A stretch of DNA of 64,000 bases from Streptomyces sp. ALI-76-A (GTDB taxonomy: Bacteria > Actinomycetota > Actinomycetes > Streptomycetales > Streptomycetaceae). The notes beneath the pieces are model-generated. The model saw only the letters and a program-made list of their open reading frames with translations, was not told the origin of the DNA and did no database searches. This document shows, piece by piece, positions 38,877-48,362 of the stretch. Where the stretch lies: NCBI RefSeq assembly GCF_030287445.1, contig NZ_JASVWB010000002.1:1984001-2048000 (forward strand), given 5' to 3'. A program made the position numbers and the translations under genes. Position 1 is the first letter of the stretch. Every line of letters starts with the position of its first letter.

Positions 38877-41075
38877 ATGGGTGACAAGGCGAACGCACAC
38901 CCCGGAGCCGCCGGCAGGGCAACAGCGGCCGACCACCCCGCGTCCGTACGGAATGTGGTGCTGGTCGGCCACTGCGGATCGGGCAAGACGACATTGGTGG
39001 AGGCTCTCGCGCTCACCGCGGGGGCCGTGAAACGGGCGGGCCGTGTGGAGGACGGCGGCACCGTCTCCGACTACGACGAGATCGAGCACCGGCAGCAGCG
39101 CTCGGTGCAGCTCTCCCTGGTGCCCGTCGAATGGGACGGGTACAAGATCAATATTCTCGACACCCCCGGATACGCCGACTTCGTCGGGGAGCTCAGGGCC
39201 GGTCTGCGAGCGGCGGACGCGGCCCTCTTCGTCGTCTCCGCGTCGGACGGGGTGGACGGCTCGACCCGCATGGTGTGGGAGGAGTGCGCCGCCGTCGGCA
39301 TGCCGCGGGCGATCGTGGTGACGCACCTGGAGGCCGCCCGGGCGGACTTCGAGGAGATGACGCGGAACTGCGCGGAGGCCTTCGGCGGCGACGACCCCGA
39401 CGCCGTCCTGCCGCTGTACCTGCCGCTGCGCGGCCCGCAGGCGCCGGACGGGCACGCGCCCGTGACCGGGCTGATCGGGCTGCTGTCGCAGAAGCTGTTC
39501 GACTACTCGACCGGGGAGCGCAAGGAGTCCGAGCCGGGCGAGGAGCAGCTGCCGCTGATCGAGGAGGCCCGCAACCGGCTGATCGAGGGGATCATCGCGG
39601 AGAGCGAGGACGAGACCCTCATGGACCGCTACCTCGGCGGTGAGCCGATCGACGTCAAGACGCTGATCGAGGACCTCGAACGGGCCGTCGCGCGCGGGGT
39701 GTTCTTCCCCGTCCTGGCCGCCGCTCCCGCCGCCGAGGGCGCCCGCACGGGCCTCGGCACGGTCGAGCTCCTGGAGCTGATCACCGGCGGCTTCCCGACA
39801 CCGCTGGAGCGCCGGGCGCCCCGGGTGACCACCGTGGACGGCGCACCGCGCGAGCTGAAGCCGTGCGACAAGGACGGGCCGCTGGTCGCGGAGGTCGTCA
39901 AGACGTCGTCCGACCCGTACGTCGGCCGTGTCTCCCTGGTCCGGGTCTTCTCGGGCACGCTGCGCCCCGACGAGACGGTCCACGTCTCCGGGCACGGACT
40001 GGCCGACCGGGGCCACGAGGACCATGACGTCGACGAGCGGATCGGCGCCCTGTCCGCGCCGTTCGGCAAGCAGCAGCGGCCCCTCGCCCACTGCATCGCC
40101 GGCGATCTCGCGTGCGTGGCGAAGCTGAGCCGCGCGGAGACCGGGGACACGCTCTCGGCCAAGGACGACCCGCTGCTGATGGAGCCGTGGGAGATGCCGG
40201 ACCCGCTGCTGCCGCTGGCCATCCAGGCGCACAGCAAGGCGGACGAGGACAAGCTCTCCCAGGGCCTGTCCCGGCTGGTCGCCGAGGACCCGACCATGCG
40301 GCTGGAGCAGAACCAGGACACCCACCAGGTCGTCCTGTGGTGCCTGGGCGAGGCGCACGCCGACGTCGCGCTGGAACGGCTGCGCAACCGGTACGGCGTC
40401 CAAGTCGACGTCGTACCGCACAGGGTCTCCCTGCGGGAGACGTTCGCCGCCAAGTCGGCGGGCCGCGGCCGCCATGTGAAGCAGTCCGGCGGGCACGGCC
40501 AGTACGCGATCTGCGAGATCGAGGTGGAGCCGCTGCCGGGCGGCTCGGGCATCGAGTTCGTGGACAAGGTCGTCGGCGGGGCGGTGCCGCGCCAGTTCAT
40601 CCCCTCCGTCGAGAAGGGCGTGCGCAACCAGGCGGCCAAGGGCGTCGCGGCCGGCCATCCCCTGATCGACGTCCGGGTCACCCTGCTGGACGGCAAGGCG
40701 CACTCCGTGGACTCCTCCGACGCCGCCTTCCAGACGGCCGGCGCGCTGGCCCTGCGGGAGGCGGCGGCCGAGGCGAGGATCCACCTGCTGGAACCGGTCG
40801 CCGAGGTGAGCGTCCTGGTCGGCGACGAGTACGTGGGCGCCGTCATGAGCGACCTGTCCGGGCGGCGCGGCCGGGTGCTCGGCACGGAACAGATCAGTGG
40901 CGGACGGACATCGGTACGGGCCGAGGTGCCCGAGATCGAGATCGACCGGTACGCCGTCGACCTGCGCTCCCTGTCCCACGGCACGGCGCGCTTCAGCCGG
41001 ACCTACGCGCGGCACGAGCCGATGCCCCCGCAGGTCGCCGAGAAGGTCCGGGAAAAGGCGGGCAGTGTCTCGTAG
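38877..41075 (+). CDS. elongation factor G-like GTPase (EF-G2/FusA2 type)
   Basis: Second EF-G-type GTPase, 732 aa, with the full EF-G domain order. G1 is GHCGSGKTTL near residue 31, unlike the AHVDAGKTT of housekeeping EF-G. G3 is DTPGYADF near 95, and the G4 position reads THLE instead of NKMD, so guanine recognition differs. Domain IV shows SGGHGQYAICEIEVEPL, domain V VLVGDEYVGAVMSDLSGRRGRVLG. Actinobacterial paralogues of this type (M. tuberculosis FusA2) do not replace EF-G in translocation. GGGAGG lies seven bases before the ATG. Divergent from pgsA. Confidence 0.92.
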   Translation: MGDKANAHPGAAGRATAADHPASVRNVVLVGHCGSGKTTLVEALALTAGAVKRAGRVEDGGTVSDYDEIEHRQQRSVQLSLVPVEWDGYKINILDTPGYADFVGELRAGLRAADAALFVVSASDGVDGSTRMVWEECAAVGMPRAIVVTHLEAARADFEEMTRNCAEAFGGDDPDAVLPLYLPLRGPQAPDGHAPVTGLIGLLSQKLFDYSTGERKESEPGEEQLPLIEEARNRLIEGIIAESEDETLMDRYLGGEPIDVKTLIEDLERAVARGVFFPVLAAAPAAEGARTGLGTVELLELITGGFPTPLERRAPRVTTVDGAPRELKPCDKDGPLVAEVVKTSSDPYVGRVSLVRVFSGTLRPDETVHVSGHGLADRGHEDHDVDERIGALSAPFGKQQRPLAHCIAGDLACVAKLSRAETGDTLSAKDDPLLMEPWEMPDPLLPLAIQAHSKADEDKLSQGLSRLVAEDPTMRLEQNQDTHQVVLWCLGEAHADVALERLRNRYGVQVDVVPHRVSLRETFAAKSAGRGRHVKQSGGHGQYAICEIEVEPLPGGSGIEFVDKVVGGAVPRQFIPSVEKGVRNQAAKGVAAGHPLIDVRVTLLDGKAHSVDSSDAAFQTAGALALREAAAEARIHLLEPVAEVSVLVGDEYVGAVMSDLSGRRGRVLGTEQISGGRTSVRAEVPEIEIDRYAVDLRSLSHGTARFSRTYARHEPMPPQVAEKVREKAGSVS

Positions 41076-41124
41076 TCGACGCCGGGCGCCGCCCCGAGGG
41101 GCGGGCCCGGAGAGTTCCCCTCCG

Positions 41125-41156
41125 CGTCGGCGGGCGGCTCCGGCCGTCCGCCGACG
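41125..41156 (+). terminator. hairpin after the EF-G-like gene
   Basis: A perfect 9-bp stem CGTCGGCGG/CCGCCGACG with a 14-base loop, preceded by a smaller 7-bp GC hairpin at 41089-41104. Likely ends EF-G-like transcription before the next plus-strand gene. Confidence 0.55.
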
Positions 41157-41280
41157 GATGTGGGGGCGTCCGGGACCCGTGTCGCTGCCTGCGGATACGC
41201 TGATGACCTGATCAACAGGTGTGCGGAGCACGGAAGTCGGGAAGGCCGCAGGAGCAAGACTGTGGCGATCGGGGGCGGGA

Positions 41281-42939
41281 ATGGCCGTTGACAGCGGTTA
41301 CGCGGACTTCTTCGGTCCGCAGGTGCCGCGCACGGGCGACGAGGGCCAGACGGCGACGTACGCGCTGGCCTCGGCGGCCTATCGGGACAATCCGGTGGAG
41401 GAGATCCTCAAGGCCAACAACGAATGGCACGAATCGACTGTCACGGGCGGTCGCAGGTGGACACGGATCTTCCGCCCGAACCTGGGTGAGGCCTTCTCCG
41501 GGGCCGTGGTCGCCCGCATGCTGGGTGCCGGCCGCAAACCGCTCATCCAGTCCTTCGGCGCCGAGCCGCAGGTCGTGGTCGAGCACTGCCTCGCGGCGAA
41601 CAACATCCGCCGGGACCGCGACAATCTGCTGACCATCGTCATGGTGCTGTGCGGGCTGCTGTTCCTGCCCGGGCTGCTGGTCTGGCTGCTGGTCTTCCAG
41701 ATCCGCACCACGATGGCCAAGGTGGAGGGCAGGGCCAGTGCCTTCGGGACCGCGCTGCTCGTCGCGGTGGGCGCGCTGGCCGTGGTCTTCCTGGTCAAGA
41801 CGCCGTTCACGGGTTTCTGGGCCTGGTACGGACGCGCGGCGGTGGTCATGCCCGTGGTCGGCTGGTTCTGGGCCAAGCAGATCTGCGAGCGCACCGCGGC
41901 GGACCTGCGGGGGCGCTGGGACAGCCTGCTCTCCGGCAGCAGCGTCGGAGCGAAGGTGCCCGAGGCGGTACCGAGCAGCCCCCGCGAGACCGCCGCCGAG
42001 CAACTGCGCCAGTCCCTGGCCAAGTTGGGCGCCGAGCAGCAGTCCAACTCGGTCTTCTACGCCGGCCCCAAGGGCATACTCGGCATGGGGACCCGCTGGG
42101 GCAGCTGGCAGCTCGCCGAGGACCTGGTGCCGGCCGACCCCACCCGCGAGATCCACCCCTTCCGCAGCTGGGACGTCATCCGCTCGATCCACGACCAGCT
42201 GCGGATGCTGGAGCGCGGTCCGCTGAACACCGGCGGTTTCCCGAAGCCGTCGATACGGCACTGGGTGGTCACGCCCGTCGCGGAGAACGCCAAGGCGGTG
42301 TCCCGGCCCGAGGGCACCGATGTCGACGCGTACCAGGTGAAGTCGCACGCCATACAGGACATCTGCAACAAGCAGCAGTTCGGCGCGGGCGACCGGCACT
42401 ACCTGGGCGTGCAGTGGACGCTGTGGGACGGGCAGCTGGTGATCACCATGCTGATCACCGTGACCGTGCTGCACGAGACCCTGCGCATCGAGGTGACCGG
42501 GCACGCGCTGGGCCCGGTGCACGGCCTGTTCACCTCCAAGCCGGAAGCCCGGGAGAAGGAAGTCGCGAAGTCCCTGAGGTTCTGGGAGACCCGGAAGGTG
42601 AAGCTTCCGCTGGTCGACGCGGACGAGGTGGTACGGCTGGCGGCCCGGGCGCCGCTGACCTGGTACCCGCCGCTGCTCACCTGGCTCGGCGGCGGTCTGG
42701 TGCTCCCCGAGCCGTTCGGGCTGCGGCACGCCTGGGCGGACAAACCGTGGCGGCACCGCTTCATGGCCGACGACGCGCTGCGCGCCGCGACCCCGGTGCT
42801 GCGGGTGGTGCACTCGGCGGCGATCCGGGTCCTGCGGGACAACGGCGTGGACACCGAGAAGTTCGGCAACCGGTCGGCGTTCCTCAGTACGTCGGTGCAG
42901 GACGCGTCGCCGAGGAAGGCCGACCTGTACGACGCGTAG
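41281..42939 (+). CDS. large membrane protein of unknown function
   Basis: A 552-aa protein that I do not recognise as a named family. A hydrophilic N-terminal region (about 110 residues) leads to two or three closely spaced helices: LLTIVMVLCGLLFLPGLLVWLLVFQ near 121-145, FGTALLVAVGALAVVFLV near 155-172 and AAVVMPVVGWFWAKQ near 185. A large soluble domain of about 330 residues follows, with two weaker hydrophobic stretches (LVITMLITVTVLHETLRI near 390; PPLLTWLGGGLVLP near 465). The ATG is chosen because it follows GGGGGCGGGA; a GTG 20 codons upstream is possible. Lies between the EF-G-like gene and HIT gene, and appears to be a Streptomyces core gene. Confidence 0.78.
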   Translation: MAVDSGYADFFGPQVPRTGDEGQTATYALASAAYRDNPVEEILKANNEWHESTVTGGRRWTRIFRPNLGEAFSGAVVARMLGAGRKPLIQSFGAEPQVVVEHCLAANNIRRDRDNLLTIVMVLCGLLFLPGLLVWLLVFQIRTTMAKVEGRASAFGTALLVAVGALAVVFLVKTPFTGFWAWYGRAAVVMPVVGWFWAKQICERTAADLRGRWDSLLSGSSVGAKVPEAVPSSPRETAAEQLRQSLAKLGAEQQSNSVFYAGPKGILGMGTRWGSWQLAEDLVPADPTREIHPFRSWDVIRSIHDQLRMLERGPLNTGGFPKPSIRHWVVTPVAENAKAVSRPEGTDVDAYQVKSHAIQDICNKQQFGAGDRHYLGVQWTLWDGQLVITMLITVTVLHETLRIEVTGHALGPVHGLFTSKPEAREKEVAKSLRFWETRKVKLPLVDADEVVRLAARAPLTWYPPLLTWLGGGLVLPEPFGLRHAWADKPWRHRFMADDALRAATPVLRVVHSAAIRVLRDNGVDTEKFGNRSAFLSTSVQDASPRKADLYDA

Positions 42940-42943
42940 GCGC

Positions 42944-42970
42944 GAGGGGGCCGGGCCGTCCGGCTCCCTC
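42944..42970. terminator. terminator between convergent membrane-protein and HIT genes
   Basis: A stem of 11 bp with one mismatch, GAGGGGGCCGG/CCGGCTCCCTC, and a five-base loop, in the 45-bp gap between two convergent stops. Confidence 0.75.
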
Positions 42971-42984
42971 CCCGCCGGAACCGA

Positions 42985-43533
42985 TCAGGCCGTGGGCCAG
43001 GCGTCCGCCAGCATCTTGCGGGTGTCGGCCAGCAGTTGCGGCAGCACCCGGGTGTGGCCGACCACCGGCATGAAGTTCGTGTCGCCGCCCCAGCGCGGGA
43101 CGATGTGCTGGTGCAGATGGGCCGCGATACCGGCGCCGGCCACCGAGCCCTGGTTCATGCCGATGTTGAAGCCGTGCGCGCCGGAGGCGGTGCGCAGGGC
43201 GGTCATCGCCTGCTTGGTCAGCAGCGCCAGCTCGGCCGTCTCGGCGTCCGTGAGGTCCGTGTAGTCGGCCACGTGACGGTAGGGCACGACCATCAGGTGG
43301 CCGCCGTTGTACGGGTACAGGTTGAGCACGCCGTAGACCTGCTCACCGCGCCGGACGATGAGCCCGTCCTCGTCCGATTTGGCCGGAATCGAGCAGAAGG
43401 GGCAGCCGTCGTCGGCACCCGGGCCGGTCGGCTTGTTCTCGCCCTGGATGTAGGCCATCCGATGGGGCGTCCACAGACGCTGGAACGCGTCCTGGGTCCC
43501 CACGCCCCACTGCTGCTCCGGCTCACTCGTCAT
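42985..43533 (-). CDS. HIT-domain hydrolase/Ap4A phosphorylase-like protein
   Basis: Histidine-triad nucleotide-binding protein, 182 aa. A CPFC pair near residue 44 may bind zinc. YPYNGGHLMVVPYRHV carries the HIT fold. HLHQHIVPRW near residue 138 is the catalytic triad motif (His-x-His-x-His). The family cleaves dinucleoside polyphosphates or nucleotide-phosphoramides. I chose the ATG four codons into the longer frame; both are possible. thrS and HIT gene pairing near PIM genes matches mycobacteria, where the HIT gene also precedes pgsA. Confidence 0.9.
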   Translation of the reverse strand: MTSEPEQQWGVGTQDAFQRLWTPHRMAYIQGENKPTGPGADDGCPFCSIPAKSDEDGLIVRRGEQVYGVLNLYPYNGGHLMVVPYRHVADYTDLTDAETAELALLTKQAMTALRTASGAHGFNIGMNQGSVAGAGIAAHLHQHIVPRWGGDTNFMPVVGHTRVLPQLLADTRKMLADAWPTA

Positions 43534-43612
43534 GCAGTGCAGCATATGACTTCGCCCGTTCGCGCCGTGTCGCCGGGGTTCGCGGAAAACCGCCCCGGGC
43601 CAAGCTGGGCAG

Positions 43613-44281
43613 GTGGACGACGCGGTGGACGAGGACAGTCGCAGGACCCGCTGGGAACGCCGTACGGAAGGCCCGCTCGCCGTGGCGTCGCTGGTGTTCC
43701 TCGCGGCGTACGCGATCCGCGTGCTGACCGGTGATCCGCCCGACGGACTGCGTGCCCTCTGTCTCGGGCTGATCCTGGCCGCCTGGGCGCTGTTCGCCGT
43801 CGACTACGCGGTGCGCTGGCGGCTGAGCGGGCAGCGGCTGCGCTTCGTCCGGACGCACTGGCTGGACACCGTGGTGCTGATCCTCCCGCTGCTGCGGCCA
43901 CTGCGGGTCGTCAAGGTGTACGAGGCCGTGCGGCGGCGGCACGGCCGGCCCCGTTTCGCGCTGCACGCGCGCGTGATGGTCTACGCCGGCCTGGCCACCG
44001 TCCTCCTCGGCTTCACGGGCGCCCTCGGCGTCTACCAGCAGGAGCACGCGGCACCGGACGCGACCGTGCGGACCTTCGGGGACGCCGTGTGGTGGACCTG
44101 CGCGACCCTCTCGACCGTCGGCTACGGCGACGTCGCCCCTGTCACCCCGGTCGGACGCCTGATCGCGGTCGGGGTGATGGCCATCGGACTGGCCCTGCTG
44201 GGCGCGGTGACCGGGACCTTCGCCTCCTGGCTGCTCCAGGTGTTCGCGCGGGAGGACGACGGAGGGCCCCCGGCGAGCTGA
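43613..44281 (+). CDS. voltage-gated-type potassium channel
   Basis: Tetrameric potassium channel subunit of the six-helix type, 222 aa. Helices S1-S4 lie in the first 105 residues, with an S4-like Arg/Lys array LRPLRVVKVYEAVRRR near 95-110. The pore helix and selectivity filter TVGYGD are at residues 168-173, followed by a final helix ending LLQVFARED. No cytoplasmic RCK/TrkA-N domain is present. GTG start; a second GTG four codons later is equally plausible. Divergent from the HIT gene. Confidence 0.91.
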   Translation: MDDAVDEDSRRTRWERRTEGPLAVASLVFLAAYAIRVLTGDPPDGLRALCLGLILAAWALFAVDYAVRWRLSGQRLRFVRTHWLDTVVLILPLLRPLRVVKVYEAVRRRHGRPRFALHARVMVYAGLATVLLGFTGALGVYQQEHAAPDATVRTFGDAVWWTCATLSTVGYGDVAPVTPVGRLIAVGVMAIGLALLGAVTGTFASWLLQVFAREDDGGPPAS

Positions 44282-44295
44282 CCTCGCCGGGGGCC
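44265..44295. terminator. terminator overlapping the channel stop codon, between channel and thrS
   Basis: A perfect 13-bp stem GGCCCCCGGCGAG/CTCGCCGGGGGCC with a five-base loop that contains the channel gene's TGA stop. It lies between convergent genes, so it probably works in both directions. Confidence 0.82.
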
Positions 44296-44309
44296 TGACG
44301 GGCACCGGA

Positions 44310-46286
44310 TCAGACCTGCGCCCGCTCCTCCACGACCTGCGCGATCTTCGCGATGGCCTCGTCGAACGGGATGCCGTTCTCCTGCGAGCCGTCGCGGTAA
44401 CGGAAGGACACCGAACCGTTCGACATGTCCTCGTCGCCCGCGATGACCATGAAGGGCACCTTCTGCTTCTGGGCGTTGCGGATCTTCTTCTGCATCCGGT
44501 CCGAGGAGGAGTCGACCTCGACCCGCAGGCCCTTCTTCTTCGCCGCTGCGGCGAACTTCTCCAGGTACTCGACGTGCCCGTCGCCGATCGGGATGCCGAC
44601 CGCCTGCACCGGCGCCAGCCACGCCGGGAACGCGCCCGCGTAGTGCTCCAGCAGCACCGCGAAGAACCGCTCGATGGAGCCGAACAGCGCGCGGTGGATC
44701 ATGACCGGACGCTGCTTGGAGCCGTCGGGCGAGGTGTACTCCAGCTCGAACCGCTCCGGCAGGTTGAAGTCCAGCTGGATCGTCGACATCTGCCAGGTGC
44801 GGCCGATGGCGTCCTTGGTCTGGACGGAGATCTTCGGACCGTAGAAGGCGGCACCGCCCGGGTCCGGGACCAGCGGCAGGCCCTGCTTCTCGGCGACCTG
44901 GCGCAGCGTCTCCGTGGCCTCTTCCCAGGCGTCGTCGGAGCCGACGAACTTCTCCGGGTCCTTGGTGGACAGCTCCAGGTAGAAGTCGGTCAGGCCGTAG
45001 TCCCGCAGCAGACCGAGGACGAAGGTGAGCGTCTTGTCGAGCTCCTCGGCCATCTGCTCGCGCGTGCAGTAGATGTGCGCGTCGTCCTGGGTGAAGCCGC
45101 GGGCGCGGGTCAGGCCGTGCACGACGCCCGACTTCTCGTACCGGTACACGGTCCCGAACTCGAAGAGGCGCAACGGCAGTTCACGGTAGGACCGGCCGCG
45201 CGCGTCGAAGATCAGGTTGTGCATCGGGCAGTTCATGGGCTTGAGGTAGTAGTCCACGCCCTCGTCGAGCTGCATGGGCGGGTACATGCCGTCGGCGTAC
45301 CAGTCCAGGTGGCCCGAGGTCTCGAAGAGCTTCCCCTTCGTCGCGTGCGGGGTGTAGACGAACTCGTAGCCCTCCTCCTCGTGGCGGCGGCGCGAGTAGT
45401 CCTCCATGACGCGGCGGACGACGCCGCCCTTGGGGTGGAAGACCGCGAGGCCGGAGCCGATCTGCTCCGGGATGGAGAACAGGTCCAGCTCGGAGCCCAG
45501 CTTGCGGTGGTCGCGCTTCTCGGCCTCGGCGAGGAAGTCGAGGTGCGCCTTCAGCTCGTCCTTGGTCGGCCAGGCGGTGCCGTAGATGCGCTGGAGCATC
45601 GGGTTCTTCTCGCTGCCGCGCCAGTAGGCGGCCGCGTTGCGCATCAGCTTGAACGCCGGGATGTTCCGGGTGCTGGGCAGGTGGGGACCGCGGCAGAGGT
45701 CCTTCCAGCACAGGTCGCCGGTCTTGGCGTCCAGGTTGTCGTAGATCGTCAGCTCGCCGGCGCCGACCTCGACGTCCGCGCCGTCGTCGGCGGAGGCCGC
45801 GCCCTTGATGCCGATGAGTTCCAGCTTGTACGGCTCGTCGGCCAGCTCCTCGCGGGCGGCCTCGTCGGTGACGACCCGGCGCGAGAAGCGCTGGCCGCGC
45901 TTCTGGATCTCCTGCATCTTCTTCTCGACGGCCTTGAGATCCTCGGGCGTGAACGGCTTCTCGACGTCGAAGTCGTAGTAGAAGCCGTCCTTGACCGGCG
46001 GGCCGATGCCCAGCTTGGCCTCGGGGAAGAGTTCCTGCACGGCCTGCGCCATCACGTGCGCGGTGGAGTGGCGCAGGATGTTGAGGCCGTCCTCGGAGGA
46101 GATCTCGACGCCCTCGACCTCCTCGCCCTCGGACAGGACGTAGGACAGGTCCCGGAGCTCGCCGCCCACACGCGCGGCGATGATCGAGCGCTCGCCGGCG
46201 AAGAGCTCGGCGGCCGTGGTGCCCGTCGTCACCACGCGCTCTTCCCGCTCGGAATCGCGTTGGATGATCACACGGACGTCTGACAC
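44310..46286 (-). CDS. thrS: threonyl-tRNA synthetase ThrS
   Basis: Class II synthetase, 658 aa. An N-terminal TGS domain covers residues 1-60, and the editing domain has [20 protein letters not shown] with its HxxxH motif. The catalytic core has [47 protein letters not shown] and [22 protein letters not shown] are threonine-specific. The anticodon-binding domain is in the last 110 residues. GTG start with GGAGAG upstream. A longer in-frame reading upstream is non-conserved. Confidence 0.97.
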   Translation of the reverse strand: MSDVRVIIQRDSEREERVVTTGTTAAELFAGERSIIAARVGGELRDLSYVLSEGEEVEGVEISSEDGLNILRHSTAHVMAQAVQELFPEAKLGIGPPVKDGFYYDFDVEKPFTPEDLKAVEKKMQEIQKRGQRFSRRVVTDEAAREELADEPYKLELIGIKGAASADDGADVEVGAGELTIYDNLDAKTGDLCWKDLCRGPHLPSTRNIPAFKLMRNAAAYWRGSEKNPMLQRIYGTAWPTKDELKAHLDFLAEAEKRDHRKLGSELDLFSIPEQIGSGLAVFHPKGGVVRRVMEDYSRRRHEEEGYEFVYTPHATKGKLFETSGHLDWYADGMYPPMQLDEGVDYYLKPMNCPMHNLIFDARGRSYRELPLRLFEFGTVYRYEKSGVVHGLTRARGFTQDDAHIYCTREQMAEELDKTLTFVLGLLRDYGLTDFYLELSTKDPEKFVGSDDAWEEATETLRQVAEKQGLPLVPDPGGAAFYGPKISVQTKDAIGRTWQMSTIQLDFNLPERFELEYTSPDGSKQRPVMIHRALFGSIERFFAVLLEHYAGAFPAWLAPVQAVGIPIGDGHVEYLEKFAAAAKKKGLRVEVDSSSDRMQKKIRNAQKQKVPFMVIAGDEDMSNGSVSFRYRDGSQENGIPFDEAIAKIAQVVEERAQV

Positions 46287-46377
46287 CGGTCTCTCCTGAC
46301 TGAAGGCGGATGCGGGCGCCGTACCGAGAGCGCGCGCAAGAGGCGATCGTACCGACCCGGGCCCGCCCACCGCGAAA

Positions 46378-47607
46378 TCAGTCCCCTCCGCAGGCCTCCT
46401 CGAAGAAGGCCGTGATCTCGGCGGTCTCCTGCAGCGACTTCATCAGCCGGTCCCGCTCCGCCTCGTCCACCTGGACCGGTTCGACCCCGGAGGCGTCCGT
46501 CAGCCGCCGGAACCCGCCCCGGCTCTCCAGCCGCCCGAGCACCCGCACCGGCAGCCCGACGAGGTGCGCGTGCCCGGCGATCCGGTACGCCTCCTCGTCC
46601 AGTGTCAGCCGGATGTGCGGGACCTCGGCGCCCGCGATCACGCGCAGCCGTACCGTCCCCTCCCCGCGCGGCCCCGACCGGCGCAGCCGGACCACCGTCC
46701 CGGTGAGACGCACCGGGACGGAGGGCTCCTCGCGCAGATAGCGGGCGCCGGCCGCGCGCAGCACGGGCAGGTCGCCCGGCGAGAACTCGACGGCCTCGGC
46801 GCGGGCCGCGCACCCCTCGGGGACACCGGCCGCCGGTGCCCACTCCACGGCGACGCGGGCCCCCTCCGTGCCGCGTACGAGGGCGATCAGCGCCTCGGTG
46901 AACTCGCGGCTGACGCCCGCCTCGACGGCGCCGTCGAAGGCGTCCATGCCGCCGGTGGCGCGCTGGTAGTCGATGGCCTCGCGGGCGGCGTACAGGGCCT
47001 GGTGCAGGCGCACGGCGAGCGGGCGGCCGGAGTCGACGGGCACGAACGCGGTGAGCCGGCGTCCCTCGGCCGCGGAGCCGACCAGCACGTTCGCCAGGGA
47101 CGCGGCGGCGGTGCGGCGGTAGCGGGCGCCGTAGTAACCGGCACGCGCGCGCGTGGCGAGCGCTCCGGCGAGCAGCGTCTGCCGGGCGGCCGTGCGCAGT
47201 TGCTCCTCCACGGTCCAGGAGGCGGCGCCGGCCGGACCGGTCGGGACGTCGCGCCACCAGCGGATCTCGTCGCTGGGCACGGCGAGGGAGACCAGCACCT
47301 CGCGCGCGCAGGGCGCGCCGCTGCGGGACAGCGCGAGGAGGGCCTCGCCGAGCAGGTCGTCGCTGTCGGGGAAGGCCCGGCTCTCGGGCACCAGCAGGCT
47401 CAGGCCGCCGCCGGGGCCGGGCGGGGTCCAGCGGCCGTAGCGTCCGGCCGCTCCCCCGCGCCGCTGCCAGCCGTGCCGGCGCAGCAGGGCGCCGAGCACG
47501 GCGGGGTCCACCGCGGCGGGGTCGGGGGGACGGGTCCAGGTCGTGACGGGGTGGTCGACGGGATGCGGTCGCGCGGTCCGGGGGAGCTCGCCCGGGCGAT
47601 GCGTCAT
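46378..47607 (-). CDS. 409-aa protein of unknown function, coupled to DUF4365 gene
   Basis: I do not recognise this protein. It is rich in Ala, Arg, Gly, Leu and Val, with no signal peptide or clear membrane helix. Features visible: a [20 protein letters not shown] strand-rich start near residue 60, [43 protein letters not shown] helical middle near 130-175, and a C-terminal beta-rich domain with [25 protein letters not shown] near 295 and [23 protein letters not shown] near 370, which resembles a nucleic-acid-binding OB-type fold (inference). The ATG overlaps the DUF4365 stop (ATGA). The next gene downstream is thrS, across a 91-bp gap. Seems conserved in Streptomyces. Confidence 0.75.
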   Translation of the reverse strand: MTHRPGELPRTARPHPVDHPVTTWTRPPDPAAVDPAVLGALLRRHGWQRRGGAAGRYGRWTPPGPGGGLSLLVPESRAFPDSDDLLGEALLALSRSGAPCAREVLVSLAVPSDEIRWWRDVPTGPAGAASWTVEEQLRTAARQTLLAGALATRARAGYYGARYRRTAAASLANVLVGSAAEGRRLTAFVPVDSGRPLAVRLHQALYAAREAIDYQRATGGMDAFDGAVEAGVSREFTEALIALVRGTEGARVAVEWAPAAGVPEGCAARAEAVEFSPGDLPVLRAAGARYLREEPSVPVRLTGTVVRLRRSGPRGEGTVRLRVIAGAEVPHIRLTLDEEAYRIAGHAHLVGLPVRVLGRLESRGGFRRLTDASGVEPVQVDEAERDRLMKSLQETAEITAFFEEACGGD

Positions 47608-48170
47608 GGTCTGCCTCCCGTGCCGACCCGCGTCATGATCTCGCAGAGCGCCCGGTCGTCGAAGATGCGCGAGGTCGGTACCCGCACGGTGGTGCGGTTC
47701 CGGCCGGTGACCGGGCGCCCGGCGAGGTTGACCCAGTAGCAGCAGTGCCTGAGGTCGAGCCGGTCGTGGCCGGCCCGCAGCCACTGGTCCCGCGACCGCG
47801 GGACGAGCATCACGACCAGGATCTTGTGCACCGAGACCGGGGTGCGGGCCAGCTTGCGCAGATGGTCGTTGTCGAGCGTAAAGGAGAAGGAGCGGCCAGG
47901 GGGGTTCGGCGGTATCTGGTACGTGCACTTGAGCTGCACCTTGATGGTCACCTCGTCGTCGACGGTGTGCCCGGGCGCGCTGTGACTGACGTGCCAGTCG
48001 ATGCCGTTGTCCGGAAAGGGCTGGGACAGCGAGCATCCCGCGGCCGCCGCGACCGCGTGCAAGTAACCCACCTGCAGTGTCTCCATGCACGCGGTGGTGG
48101 CGAGTGTGCCGCGATGGGGGCCCGCGCGTTCGGGCAGCAGCCCGCCCCGCTCGGGCTGCGCTATCGCCAT
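47604..48170 (-). CDS. DUF4365 domain protein (PD-(D/E)xK-like fold suspected)
   Basis: A 188-aa protein with the DUF4365 layout. RGTLATTACMETLQVGYLHAVAAAAGCSL forms the first helices. NGIDWHVSHSA gives an Asp, and the strand VTIKVQLKCTYQ gives the xQLK motif, together like the D...QxK core of PD-(D/E)xK nuclease-fold domains. PVSVHKILVVMLVPRSRDQW and HCCYWVNLAGRP follow. Nuclease activity is inferred from the motif only. It is followed with a 4-base overlap by the 409-aa gene and is divergent from a DEDDh exonuclease gene. Confidence 0.78.
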   Translation of the reverse strand: MAIAQPERGGLLPERAGPHRGTLATTACMETLQVGYLHAVAAAAGCSLSQPFPDNGIDWHVSHSAPGHTVDDEVTIKVQLKCTYQIPPNPPGRSFSFTLDNDHLRKLARTPVSVHKILVVMLVPRSRDQWLRAGHDRLDLRHCCYWVNLAGRPVTGRNRTTVRVPTSRIFDDRALCEIMTRVGTGGRP

Positions 48171-48362
48171 GACCAACAGCCTTCCCGGACAAGTGAGTAG
48201 CCCGCACCGGGGCCGAGTACGTTCCATTGCGGGCCGCTGAACTGCAAGGACCCGTATTCCTGTTGTGTCCTTCCGGCGTACGGCGCAAACAGCCCGGGTA
48301 TCACCAAACGGGGCAGACGACGGGGCGTCACCTGCCGCGGGTGAAAAAGGGGTTGTGAAGAT

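Noticed and set aside
38853..41231. 792-residue open frame on the minus strand
   Set aside because: Antisense to the EF-G-like gene.
46287..46377. T-box or other riboswitch before thrS
   Set aside because: Only 91 bp lie upstream; no T-box sequence or specifier loop is visible. A TACGAT near 46346 might be a -10.
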